A stretch of DNA of 6,938 bases, from positions 68,189 through 75,126 of the forward strand of contig DDYL01000185.1 in NCBI GenBank assembly GCA_002347925.1, in the 5' to 3' direction. Below, piece by piece: positions 1-6,338 of this stretch (positions are counted from its first letter, which is position 1; the number at the start of each line of letters is the position of its first letter). This stretch comes from Chloroflexi bacterium UBA2235. GTDB taxonomy: Bacteria > Chloroflexota > UBA11872 > UBA12225. A program made the position numbers and the translations under genes. The notes under the pieces were generated by a model. That model was not told the DNA's origin. It ran no database searches and worked only from the letters and a program-made list of their open reading frames with translations.

Positions 1-413
1 GTTCGTTCCTCCACTTCAATTTCCACAGTGCCTGGGAGATGTGTCAGTACACGGGCACGTCTGACCCCCGGGAGTTGGGCCACCTGACGTGCGACTTCGA
101 TGGTGGATATTTTGAAGATGTTCTGACCAACAACCGAGGCAACTGACGCGATTGTGGTCAGCGGGACCCGTTCGATTTCACCGATGCGGCGCAGGACGAC
201 ATGCTCCACTTGGAAATAGGGTGTGGTAAGACAGGTGAAGATCACCGCCGCCGTGGCGAGGGAAAATGCGAATGCATAGGACCGGTGCACCACGCTCCGG
301 TCGATGGCACCCGGTTCGACCGGGCGCGTGCGAACGCGCGAGCCGTATCGCGTGGTGTCCGATCCTATGGAAGCCAATCTTCGCGGAATGGCGCTCCAAG
401 GCTGTTCAACCAT
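1..413 (-). CDS. ftsQ: Cell division protein FtsQ, N-terminal part (cut by the left window edge)
   Basis: FtsQ is a bitopic inner membrane protein of the divisome. It binds FtsB/FtsL outside the cytoplasm and helps control septal peptidoglycan synthesis. I translated this frame by hand; 137 codons lie in the window. Residues 1-44 form a polar, Arg-rich cytoplasmic tail. Residues about 46-67 (SYAFAFSLATAAVIF...) are a single membrane segment. From residue 69 a POTRA domain follows, with the typical pattern VVGQNIFKIS (94-103), a helix ending in QLPGVRRARV (113-122) and LPGTVEIEVEER (126-137). The C-terminal FtsQ domain lies outside the window. The start is ATG 413-411, preceded by AGGGG with a 6-nt spacing. 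It overlaps the murB stop by 8 bp (ATGGTTGA), which suggests translational coupling. Position after murB is the usual one for ftsQ. The identification rests on topology, POTRA pattern and context, since FtsQ sequences are poorly conserved. Confidence 0.9.
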   Translation of the reverse strand, partial: MVEQPWSAIPRRLASIGSDTTRYGSRVRTRPVEPGAIDRSVVHRSYAFAFSLATAAVIFTCLTTPYFQVEHVVLRRIGEIERVPLTTIASVASVVGQNIFKISTIEVARQVAQLPGVRRARVLTHLPGTVEIEVEER

Positions 414-1485
414 TCCGTTCCCCTAGAGGCGACCTGACTGCATCGGTGACTGGTGTCGCTTTCAGCGTGACGCGAGAAGCCGCTTCTCTTGTGTCGTCGG
501 GATCAAGTGGGTCGCCATCGGTCGACCAATCGCCGGTAAGCATCACTTCGGTCTCGAGAAAGATATCGGTATCGAGGAGCACACGTTCGCGAACCGCTTT
601 GATAAGGCTAATTATATCGCGTGCAGTAGCAGTACCACGATTTACGATGTAATTGCCGTGTAGCAGACTGATTTGGGCATCGCCGATCCGATGCCCTTTG
701 AGGCCGGCCTGCTCGATCAGTTGACCCGCGAATTTGCCCGGTGGGTTTCTGAATACAGAGCCGCAGCTCCGTTCGGTTGGCTGCCGGGTCCTGCGGCTCG
801 CCTCGAAGCGGTCAATCCGCTGGAGGAGTTCGGCGGGGCTTGTACGTCCGAGTCTCAGTTCGGCCCCGAGCACTACTCCGCTTCCGGGGGACTTGAGACG
901 ACTTGAGCGGTAACCGAAAGCCATTTCGCTTCCGGATACCGTGCAAACACGTGATGCTGGCAACCCAGTGCCAGCCCGACCCGGAGACCAGAAGGTCACT
1001 GCGCGGACCACTGCTTTCATGTCGCCGTCATATGCACCCGCATTGCCGGCGATCGCCCCGCCAAGTGTCCCTGGAATTCCACAAGCCCAGTCCAGACCTG
1101 ACAGGCCGAGATGGGCAGTCCAACGAGCAATCCCGGCAGTTTGGCATCCCGGTTCGACCTCGATCAGCACCTCTTGCCCGTCCTCATAAATGACGGTACC
1201 CCGGTTCCGGAGGTTGGTTGGTGTCTCAACCTTTATTGCGAGTCCCCTGAAACCGCGGTCCGAAACAACCACATTGCTTCCACCGCCAAGAACCAGGACT
1301 GGTAGCGCAAGGTTTTCAGCCGTGGTTAGGATGCGACCGAGCGACTCACCGTTGGGAGCCTTCATGAAGAAGTCAGCTGGTCCACCGATCTTTAGAGTGG
1401 TGTACGGAGCGATTGGAACGCCGGTATCTACCGGCAGACCGGTTTCACCGTGCAGTGCGAAACGGATCACATCACTTCTGGTCAT
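406..1485 (-). CDS. murB: UDP-N-acetylenolpyruvoylglucosamine reductase MurB
   Basis: MurB is a cytoplasmic FAD enzyme that uses NADPH to reduce UDP-GlcNAc-enolpyruvate to UDP-MurNAc. The 359-residue product shows the FAD-binding domain with TTLKIGGPADFF (29-40), LGGGSNVVVSDRGFRG (66-81) and the signature GIPGTLGGAIAGNAGAY (136-152). It then has FGYRSS (190-195), whose Arg matches the conserved YR of the family. The C-terminal domain has CGSVFRNP (241-248, catalytic Ser 243), AGQLIEQAGLKG (253-264), HGNYIVN (276-282) and LETEV (310-314), which carries the acidic catalytic residue. The compact region after YRSS suggests a type II enzyme. About 41 polar residues follow the last conserved motif, making it longer than the usual roughly 300 residues. 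The ATG at 1485 is four codons after an in-frame stop, so little choice of start exists, yet no clear Shine-Dalgarno precedes it. It lies 162 bp after murC and overlaps ftsQ by 8 bp. Confidence 0.97.
   Translation of the reverse strand: MTRSDVIRFALHGETGLPVDTGVPIAPYTTLKIGGPADFFMKAPNGESLGRILTTAENLALPVLVLGGGSNVVVSDRGFRGLAIKVETPTNLRNRGTVIYEDGQEVLIEVEPGCQTAGIARWTAHLGLSGLDWACGIPGTLGGAIAGNAGAYDGDMKAVVRAVTFWSPGRAGTGLPASRVCTVSGSEMAFGYRSSRLKSPGSGVVLGAELRLGRTSPAELLQRIDRFEASRRTRQPTERSCGSVFRNPPGKFAGQLIEQAGLKGHRIGDAQISLLHGNYIVNRGTATARDIISLIKAVRERVLLDTDIFLETEVMLTGDWSTDGDPLDPDDTREAASRVTLKATPVTDAVRSPLGERNG
420..424 (-). promoter_or_regulatory. Ribosome binding site of ftsQ
   Basis: On the minus strand AGGGG lies 6 nt before the ATG at 413-411, inside the last codons of murB. 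It supports this ATG as the ftsQ start and fits a tightly coupled murB-ftsQ pair. Confidence 0.6.
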
Positions 1486-1506
1486 GGGGTTGTGCGGTCA
1501 GTCACG

Positions 1507-1537
1507 GTTCTAAGGCCGCAATGGTCGGCGTTAGAAC
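1507..1537 (-). repeat. Hairpin in the leader just upstream of murB
   Basis: GTTCTAA at 1507-1513 pairs perfectly with TTAGAAC at 1531-1537. After one mismatch, 1515-1518 (GCCG) pairs with 1526-1529 (CGGC), leaving a 7-nt loop: 11 of 12 positions are paired. The element ends 21 nt before the murB ATG. No T-run follows on the minus strand, so it does not look like an intrinsic terminator. Its role is unknown; a structured mRNA leader, processing site or protein-binding site are all possible. Confidence 0.6.
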
Positions 1538-1568
1538 GACGTACTTGCCTTGCGTGCGCCGGTTCAGA

Positions 1569-1629
1569 GGTCCGGTTCCCCGCGGATCTTTTCTCGCTGA
1601 TCAGCATGTTCGCTGACGCGAACCGGACC
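1569..1629 (-). repeat. Inverted repeat with competing pairings in the murC-murB spacer
   Basis: GGTCCGGTTC at 1569-1578 and GAACCGGACC at 1620-1629 form a perfect 10-bp inverted repeat around a 41-nt loop. The loop itself contains the 10-bp palindrome GCTGATCAGC (1596-1605) and a short stem of GCTGA/TCAGC. The right arm can pair alternatively with its neighbour: GGACC (1625-1629) and GGTCC (1634-1638) around a 4-nt loop. The two pairings exclude each other. No T-run follows. Together with the murB leader hairpin this accounts for most of the 162-bp gap between murC and murB, in which I see no gene or convincing promoter. Confidence 0.55.
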
Positions 1630-1647
1630 CTGCGGTCCCGGAGGATT

Positions 1648-3210
1648 TCAGCGGTCTTTCAGTTTTGAGGAGAGTTCGTGCGCTAGCCGATCAATCGGGC
1701 CGGCGCCCATCACGAGAACAACATCCCCTTCCTGGAGTTCATCCATTAGGACCGACATTGCGTCTCTCGGTTCGCCGATGTGGCGCGCGAGGCTCTCGGA
1801 TTGCTGGTTCCGACGATGGTTCAGGGCGGTGACGAGTTCGGCGGAACCTCGGTAAATGCCGTCTGGTTCACGTCCGGGTGGCGAATAGACGTCGGTGACA
1901 ATTACCAAATTGGCTGCATCGAACGCCTGGACAAACTCGTCGAAGAGGCGTTCGGTTCGGACCTTCAGGTGGGGCTGGAAGACGGCCCAGAGACGTCCGC
2001 GAGGCGCGTTAGAGTCGTCAGGTTGCGTGATGTGCACGGCTGCTGCCAGTGTCACCCGCACTTCGGTTGGATGGTGGGCGTAATCCTCGAAAACTCTGAC
2101 ACCATCGTGGTTCCCTGCCAGTTGAAATCGACGACGTACCCCGTGGAAGTGTGCCATTGCGTCGAGCGCGACTTGAGGCTCAATCCCGACATGTGCCAAG
2201 GCAATCGTTGACGCAACGGCGTTCAAGATATTATGTTTGCCGGGTACGGACAACCGGCCTTCCAGCACCTCGCAGGGTTCTTCGGCGGTGAGTCTGTCGT
2301 GCGCAGGCCAGACACTGAATGTCGACCCACCCGGGTGCTCACGAATGTTGCCGATCCACCACTGCGTCCGGTGACTCGGCGTGTCCAAGCCATCGTCCAG
2401 TTGGCCGTAACGGGTCACGCGGAGGCCACGTTCCAACGGGGGGACAGTTTCGAGGACCCGCTCGATTCCGGCATCTGATTCGCGATTCGGTGACCGTGAA
2501 GCCACGACTAATCCGTTGGGTTGGACCAGTCCGAGGAAGTCAGTGAACGCTTGTTCCATTTCTGGAACTGATCCGTAGTATTCGAAGTGGTCTGGCTCGA
2601 CGTTCGTGAGGATTGCCACTTCCGGCGTGTACGCCAGGAACCGGCGGTCGTATTCGTCTGCCTCGATCACCATCCATTCGGACATTCCCCACGACGCACT
2701 GGTATCGAGGTCGACCAGTTCCCCTCCGACTTGGAAGGATGCATCAATCCCTGCGCGTCGCATCGCCGTGGCGATCATCGCTGTCGTTGTGGTTTTGCCA
2801 TGTGTTCCTGCGACCGCGATGGTGCGCTTGGAGTTTGCGAACCAGGCGAGTGCTTCCGCATGCTTTTTCATTGGTAACCCAAGTTCGTATGCGGCCATGA
2901 CTTCGGGGTTCGTTGCTGGAACCGCTGAGGACATAACGACCAGTGGGTTACCTGCCAGTTTCAGAGTAGAAACCAGCTGCGGATCATGACCAATTTGGAT
3001 TGTGGTGCCAAGGATCCTCAGGCTCTCAACCGTAGGTGAGTCGCTTGCGTCTGAGCCGGAAACCTTGCACCCCATCTGGATATAGAGCCGCGCGAGCGCA
3101 CTCATTCCGGCTCCGCCGATCCCGATAAGGTGAACAACATCGGGGCCGCGCGTCGGGTCGATCGCTTTGACGGAGTCCCAAGTGTCAGCATCGGCGTGGA
3201 GGCTGCTCAT
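1648..3210 (-). CDS. murC: UDP-N-acetylmuramate--L-alanine ligase MurC
   Basis: MurC is the cytoplasmic ATP-dependent ligase that adds L-alanine to UDP-MurNAc, the first amino acid of the stem peptide. The 520-residue product has all three Mur ligase domains. The N-terminal Rossmann-like domain shows GIGGAGMS (30-37), SGSD (51-54) and SSAVPATNPE (94-103). The ATPase domain shows the P-loop AGTHGKTTTT (134-143), EADEYDRRFL (183-192) and TNVEPDHFEYYG (202-213). The C-terminal domain shows GKHNILNA (324-331), FHGVRRRFQL (355-364), DYAHHPTEV (376-384) and FQPHLKVRT (411-419). It is somewhat longer than the E. coli enzyme (491), with extra residues around 239-318. Near the end it reads MGAGPID (501-507), where I recall GAGDI as usual. 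The ATG at 3210 follows an AAGGA ribosome binding site, 28 bp after the murG stop. GIGGAGMS and SGSD favour MurC over the other Mur ligases. Confidence 0.98.
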   Translation of the reverse strand: MSSLHADADTWDSVKAIDPTRGPDVVHLIGIGGAGMSALARLYIQMGCKVSGSDASDSPTVESLRILGTTIQIGHDPQLVSTLKLAGNPLVVMSSAVPATNPEVMAAYELGLPMKKHAEALAWFANSKRTIAVAGTHGKTTTTAMIATAMRRAGIDASFQVGGELVDLDTSASWGMSEWMVIEADEYDRRFLAYTPEVAILTNVEPDHFEYYGSVPEMEQAFTDFLGLVQPNGLVVASRSPNRESDAGIERVLETVPPLERGLRVTRYGQLDDGLDTPSHRTQWWIGNIREHPGGSTFSVWPAHDRLTAEEPCEVLEGRLSVPGKHNILNAVASTIALAHVGIEPQVALDAMAHFHGVRRRFQLAGNHDGVRVFEDYAHHPTEVRVTLAAAVHITQPDDSNAPRGRLWAVFQPHLKVRTERLFDEFVQAFDAANLVIVTDVYSPPGREPDGIYRGSAELVTALNHRRNQQSESLARHIGEPRDAMSVLMDELQEGDVVLVMGAGPIDRLAHELSSKLKDR

Positions 3211-3217
3211 CTGACGG

Positions 3218-3222
3218 TCCTT
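3218..3222 (-). promoter_or_regulatory. Ribosome binding site of murC
   Basis: AAGGA on the minus strand lies 7 nt before the murC ATG (3210-3208), within the 28-bp murG-murC gap. It is one of the clearest Shine-Dalgarno sequences in the window and fixes the murC start. Confidence 0.7.
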
Positions 3223-3238
3223 GGCGTGCGCGCGTTGG

Positions 3239-4456
3239 TCATCCTGATTTTCCTGCTACGGATCGGAGCAATGAAACGATGTTCTCTGCAGCTTGCGGGC
3301 GCGCCAGTCGTTGCGACGCATCCCGCATGCTTTGGAGGCGTGCTGGGTCTTGGAGGAGGCTTTTAATTGTCGGCCAGAGGGCGGACGGATCGGTGGGACT
3401 GCTGCCGATCAGTGCATCATCAGGAATGGTGATCGCGGCGCCTTGATCGGTCAGAACGGACGCGTTTTGGCGCTGGTGGCCGCCTGCAAACGATCCTGGG
3501 ACGAGGATAGAGGGAACTCCGACCATTGGTAGTTCTGCCGGCGTCGACGCGCCTGCGCGACACACTACGAGGTCGCTCGCTGCAAGGGCGTCTGCGATCC
3601 CTCGGTGCAGATACTTGAACAAGTGATAGCGGGTCCTGAGGTGTTCACCAAGGCCCGATCGGATTGACCGCAACCTGGGTTCATCGGGCTCGCCGCACAG
3701 GTGGATGACGTCGGCGTGGTGGAGCAGAGGCTCGAGCATGTCGGAGATCGCGTAGTTGATACTCCGCGCGCCGCTACTTCCGCCCATAACCATCACGACA
3801 GTCCGGTCGGCGCGAATCCTGAACGCTTCCCGCCCACGCTCACGGCTTGCGCTGTGAAACTCCGGCCTGACCGGGTAGCCAGTAACCACTTGACGCGAAT
3901 GTATCCAATGGTCCCGGGTGTTTGGAAAAGAGACTGCAATGCGTGATGCAAGCGGCGCAAGCGTCTTTATTGCCATGCCGGGCACCACGTCGGGAAGGAA
4001 CACGACGACAGGGATGCGTCGCAAGCGCGCGGCAAGCACCACGGGGGCGCTTACGTATCCGCCGGTTACGAGGCACGCATCGGGACGAAAGGCTCCCATC
4101 GCGCGGGAGGCTTGGGTGACCGCTTGCAGGAGTCGGACGCCACCCAACGCAAGTCGGGGTGCGGAGACACCACGCAGTTGTGACATTGAGAGAGGCTGAT
4201 GGGCGACGCCGGCGTGAGCGAAGACTTCCATATCGATGCGGGAAGTACCGTGTAGGAAGAGCGAGGCATTGCCTGAGATTGCACCGGACGTTGTCGCATC
4301 GTCGGGCTCTTGATCTGTCTTCGCTATCTGGGCCGCGTCCTCGCGTTTCAAAACCTCGGCAACTGCGAGTGCGGGGTAGATATGTCCCGCCGTTCCACCG
4401 CCTCCTACGACGACGCGGAGGCCGCTTCCACGTAGGGTTCCAACAACGCCGCCCAT
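3239..4456 (-). CDS. murG: Lipid II synthase MurG (UDP-GlcNAc:MurNAc-pentapeptide transferase)
   Basis: MurG is a GT28-family glycosyltransferase on the cytoplasmic membrane face that transfers GlcNAc from UDP-GlcNAc to lipid I, giving lipid II. From the ATG at 4456 the product has 405 residues. The N-terminal domain shows GGGGTAGHIYPALAVAE (18-34) and GGYVSAP (132-138). The C-terminal donor domain shows TGYPVRPEF (192-200), MGGSSGARSIN (224-234), RAGASTPAE (300-308, Glu 308 expected to contact the donor) and GGHQRQNA (325-332). Two oddities stand out: about 25 acidic, polar residues inserted at 39-64 before LFLHGT, and FLPDVVPG (153-160) where the family usually has EQN. The frame is open to a TTG at 4510 (423 residues), but that start lacks a Shine-Dalgarno and adds an unusual leader. 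ATG 4456 has a weak AGAAG 8 nt upstream and starts 13 residues before the first beta strand, so I prefer it. murC follows after 28 bp. Confidence 0.97.
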   Translation of the reverse strand: MGGVVGTLRGSGLRVVVGGGGTAGHIYPALAVAEVLKREDAAQIAKTDQEPDDATTSGAISGNASLFLHGTSRIDMEVFAHAGVAHQPLSMSQLRGVSAPRLALGGVRLLQAVTQASRAMGAFRPDACLVTGGYVSAPVVLAARLRRIPVVVFLPDVVPGMAIKTLAPLASRIAVSFPNTRDHWIHSRQVVTGYPVRPEFHSASRERGREAFRIRADRTVVMVMGGSSGARSINYAISDMLEPLLHHADVIHLCGEPDEPRLRSIRSGLGEHLRTRYHLFKYLHRGIADALAASDLVVCRAGASTPAELPMVGVPSILVPGSFAGGHQRQNASVLTDQGAAITIPDDALIGSSPTDPSALWPTIKSLLQDPARLQSMRDASQRLARPQAAENIVSLLRSVAGKSG

Positions 4457-4464
4457 CACGTGGG

Positions 4465-4469
4465 CTTCT
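4465..4469 (-). promoter_or_regulatory. Weak ribosome binding site supporting the murG ATG
   Basis: AGAAG on the minus strand, in an A-rich context, lies 8 nt before ATG 4456-4454. A GTG codon directly precedes the ATG. The match is partial, but it is better than anything before the alternative TTG start at 4510. Confidence 0.35.
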
Positions 4470-4546
4470 TTTGACAATGTTTCAATGGATCCTTGTCCCC
4501 TGCGCAACAACGTTTCGATCGGTTTGACACTTGTCTAGGCCTTCAG

Positions 4547-4587
4547 TTCAGTGAGGAAATTCGTTCGAATTGGGGTACCTCACTGAA
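4547..4587 (-). repeat. Nested hairpin in the ftsW-murG spacer
   Basis: TTCAGTGAGG at 4547-4556 and CCTCACTGAA at 4578-4587 form a perfect 10-bp stem. Its loop contains AATTCGTTCGAATT (4558-4571), a second stem of up to 6 bp. About 16 base pairs thus fit into 41 nt. A flanking alternative pairing, CCTTCAG (4540-4546) with CTGAAGG (4583-4589), would exclude part of the main stem. No T-run follows on the minus strand, so a classical intrinsic terminator is unlikely. The rest of the spacer (4457-4631) shows no gene or convincing promoter. Function is unknown. Confidence 0.65.
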
Positions 4588-4631
4588 GGGCAGTGAACCG
4601 AAGAGGATGCGATCCATCCTCAAGTGCGCAC

Positions 4632-6299
4632 CTAGGCGGTTTGGCGCATCGCAGCCACGGAGCGACGCCACCAGCCGACAGCGTTCCGCGCTGTGGGCAC
4701 GGTGGTCGTTGAATATGTGGATATGCTGAGAAGAACGCCGCAAGAGGCTAGCGTCGTAATGAGCGAGGAGCCTCCGTAGCTGAAGAAAGGGAGGGTAATT
4801 CCAGTGAATGGAACGCTGCTGGTCATCACGGCCATGTTGAGAAACCCCTGGAATGCGATGCCGACGGTCAGCCCGGTTGCAACGTATCTGCCGAGGGTGT
4901 CCTGCGCACGTCCGGCAATCAGCATTCCTCGATAAAGAAAGCCCGCAAACATGGCGAGGGTTAGCAGTGTCCCGATGAGTCCCACTTCCTCGCCGATTAC
5001 CGCGAAGATGCTGTCTGTGTTTGGGTATGGGAGGAAAAGGAATTTCTGCCTCCCCATTCCGAACCCTACACCTTTCAGTCCTCCGGAACCCAGTGCAAGA
5101 AGCGATTGCACGACGTGATACCCGTCCTTCTGAGGATCATTGAATGGATCGATGAATGTGGTGAAACGTGCCATCCGGTACGGTTCAATCCACGTGAGCA
5201 GGGCGACCAGTCCGCAACCCAAAGCTGTCATAGCATAGAAAACCAGCCACGGCGCACCGGCAACGAGATAGACCGCGGCGCCCGTCGCCAGCAGCACGAT
5301 TGTCGTTCCGAGGTCGGGTTGAAGCATCACGAACACGGCAACCAGACCATAAATGATTGCGTAGGGCACCAGGCCCGATTTGGTCGTTTTGGACCCAGTC
5401 TTCGACTCTGCAAACAGACTTGCCAAGACGATTACCAGTGTTGGCTTAATGAACTCGCTTGGCTGAAACTGCATGCCGAACAGGTTTATCCATCTTGCTG
5501 CCCCGTTCACCCTGACCCCTACCTCCAGGCCTGGCAGGGTGATCAGGGCTAGCATGACGAACAGTAATAGCGCTGCGACTGCTGCAAATTTCGGCAGGAC
5601 GCGATAGTCAATGGCACATAGGGCCACAAGTGCGACGATTCCAATTGAGGCTGAACCCAACTGGCGCCATAGAAAGTGCAACTGATCTCTGTACTGCGTA
5701 TACGCGGTCACCATGCTCGCGCTCTGCATTGTGCAAAGTCCTACAGCTAGCATGACGATAATAAGGACCAACATGGGCCCATCGGGTGCTGCCTTCTGGG
5801 CGTAGTGGTCTTCGGCATTCGTCGCCCAGCGAGACCGCCAACCACCAATCAGTCCTCCGGTAAAGGGATTGAATGGTGCGCCGGTCTCGGCGATGGACGC
5901 ATTGGTGTCGCTATTGAAGGTGGAATGAGCCTCGATCGGCGTACGGCGGATGTCAGCGCCACGTGTACGGGGTGACTCATCGAGGTCGGCAATCGCCGGT
6001 CGGCGCGAGGTATGAGATGGAGTGCCAAGTGCGCGGAATGATCGAAGCAGGCTTCCGAGAATGCCATCATCTCTTGGAGTAACCGGCGGACGGCGGGTTC
6101 CAGACGGGCTTGCTCTACGTTGGCGTGGGAGTGCGCCATCAGTCACGATGGTGTTGATTGGCACACCCGAGGCGCTCAAACCAACAGCTTCACTGGCATG
6201 AGACCTAGACGAAAAAGGCATCCCTATCCGCGCATGGACACGACGAGGCGCTTCAAGTGAAGGTCTGTTTCGAGTGAACATAGCGTCTTGTTGCCCCAT
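4632..6299 (-). CDS. ftsW: Septal peptidoglycan polymerase FtsW (SEDS family) with long N-terminal extension
   Basis: FtsW is the SEDS glycosyltransferase that polymerises lipid II at the septum with its partner class B PBP. The 555-residue product has a membrane core of about ten segments starting near residue 174. SEDS motifs are clear: RVNGAARWI (263-271), QPSEFIKPTLVI (279-290), LQPDLGTT (326-333), GYHVVQSLLALGSGGLKGVG (393-412), QKFLFLPYPNTDSIFAVIGE (418-437) and TGITLPFFSYGGSSL (499-513). Asp 429 in NTDS matches the Asp essential in FtsW and RodA. FtsW rather than RodA is chosen because of the dcw context between mraY and murG. Residues 1-173 are polar, rich in Arg, Ser, Pro and Thr, without recognisable domain, and presumably cytoplasmic; typical FtsW is about 380-420 residues. 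ATG 6299 lies 39 bp after the mraY stop, in the same frame, with no clear Shine-Dalgarno. Met 7 and Met 27 are alternative starts; Met 176 lies within the first membrane segment and is unlikely. Confidence 0.95.
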   Translation of the reverse strand: MGQQDAMFTRNRPSLEAPRRVHARIGMPFSSRSHASEAVGLSASGVPINTIVTDGALPRQRRASPSGTRRPPVTPRDDGILGSLLRSFRALGTPSHTSRRPAIADLDESPRTRGADIRRTPIEAHSTFNSDTNASIAETGAPFNPFTGGLIGGWRSRWATNAEDHYAQKAAPDGPMLVLIIVMLAVGLCTMQSASMVTAYTQYRDQLHFLWRQLGSASIGIVALVALCAIDYRVLPKFAAVAALLLFVMLALITLPGLEVGVRVNGAARWINLFGMQFQPSEFIKPTLVIVLASLFAESKTGSKTTKSGLVPYAIIYGLVAVFVMLQPDLGTTIVLLATGAAVYLVAGAPWLVFYAMTALGCGLVALLTWIEPYRMARFTTFIDPFNDPQKDGYHVVQSLLALGSGGLKGVGFGMGRQKFLFLPYPNTDSIFAVIGEEVGLIGTLLTLAMFAGFLYRGMLIAGRAQDTLGRYVATGLTVGIAFQGFLNMAVMTSSVPFTGITLPFFSYGGSSLITTLASCGVLLSISTYSTTTVPTARNAVGWWRRSVAAMRQTA

Positions 6300-6338
6300 C
6301 CCATTGTCATTGGCGGTAGGTGGTGCCAGAAGTCGCCG

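Noticed and set aside
178..399. Minus-strand open frame of 73 codons
   Set aside because: It overlaps ftsQ in another frame. The ftsQ frame from 413 gives a membrane segment and a POTRA pattern, while this one gives Arg/His/Pro-rich nonsense.
1507..1537. Intrinsic terminator between murC and murB
   Set aside because: The hairpin is real, but no T-run follows on the transcribed strand and the operon continues into murB directly.
1780..2211. Plus-strand open frame of 143 codons opposite murC
   Set aside because: It lies entirely antisense to a gene with unmistakable MurC motifs, and its translation shows no recognisable domain; GC-rich coding DNA often gives such shadow frames.
4547..4587. 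Intrinsic terminator between ftsW and murG
   Set aside because: The stem is strong but is followed by CTGAAGGCC rather than a run of T.
4457..4631. Internal sigma-70 type promoter for murG
   Set aside because: I looked for TTGACA/TATAAT-like pairs with about 17-bp spacing on the minus strand in both spacers and found only poor matches.
4543..4743. Minus-strand open frame of 66 codons across the ftsW end and spacer
   Set aside because: It starts inside ftsW in another frame, runs through the hairpin element, and shows no domain or ribosome binding site.
5106..5552. Plus-strand open frame of 148 codons opposite ftsW
   Set aside because: It is antisense to the conserved SEDS core, with Cys/His/Gln-rich translation and no family pattern.
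6300..6338. mraY-ftsW fusion by readthrough, as the two frames are in phase
   Set aside because: A normal TGA stop follows a complete MraY C-terminus, an ATG follows 39 bp later, and no recoding signal was visible.
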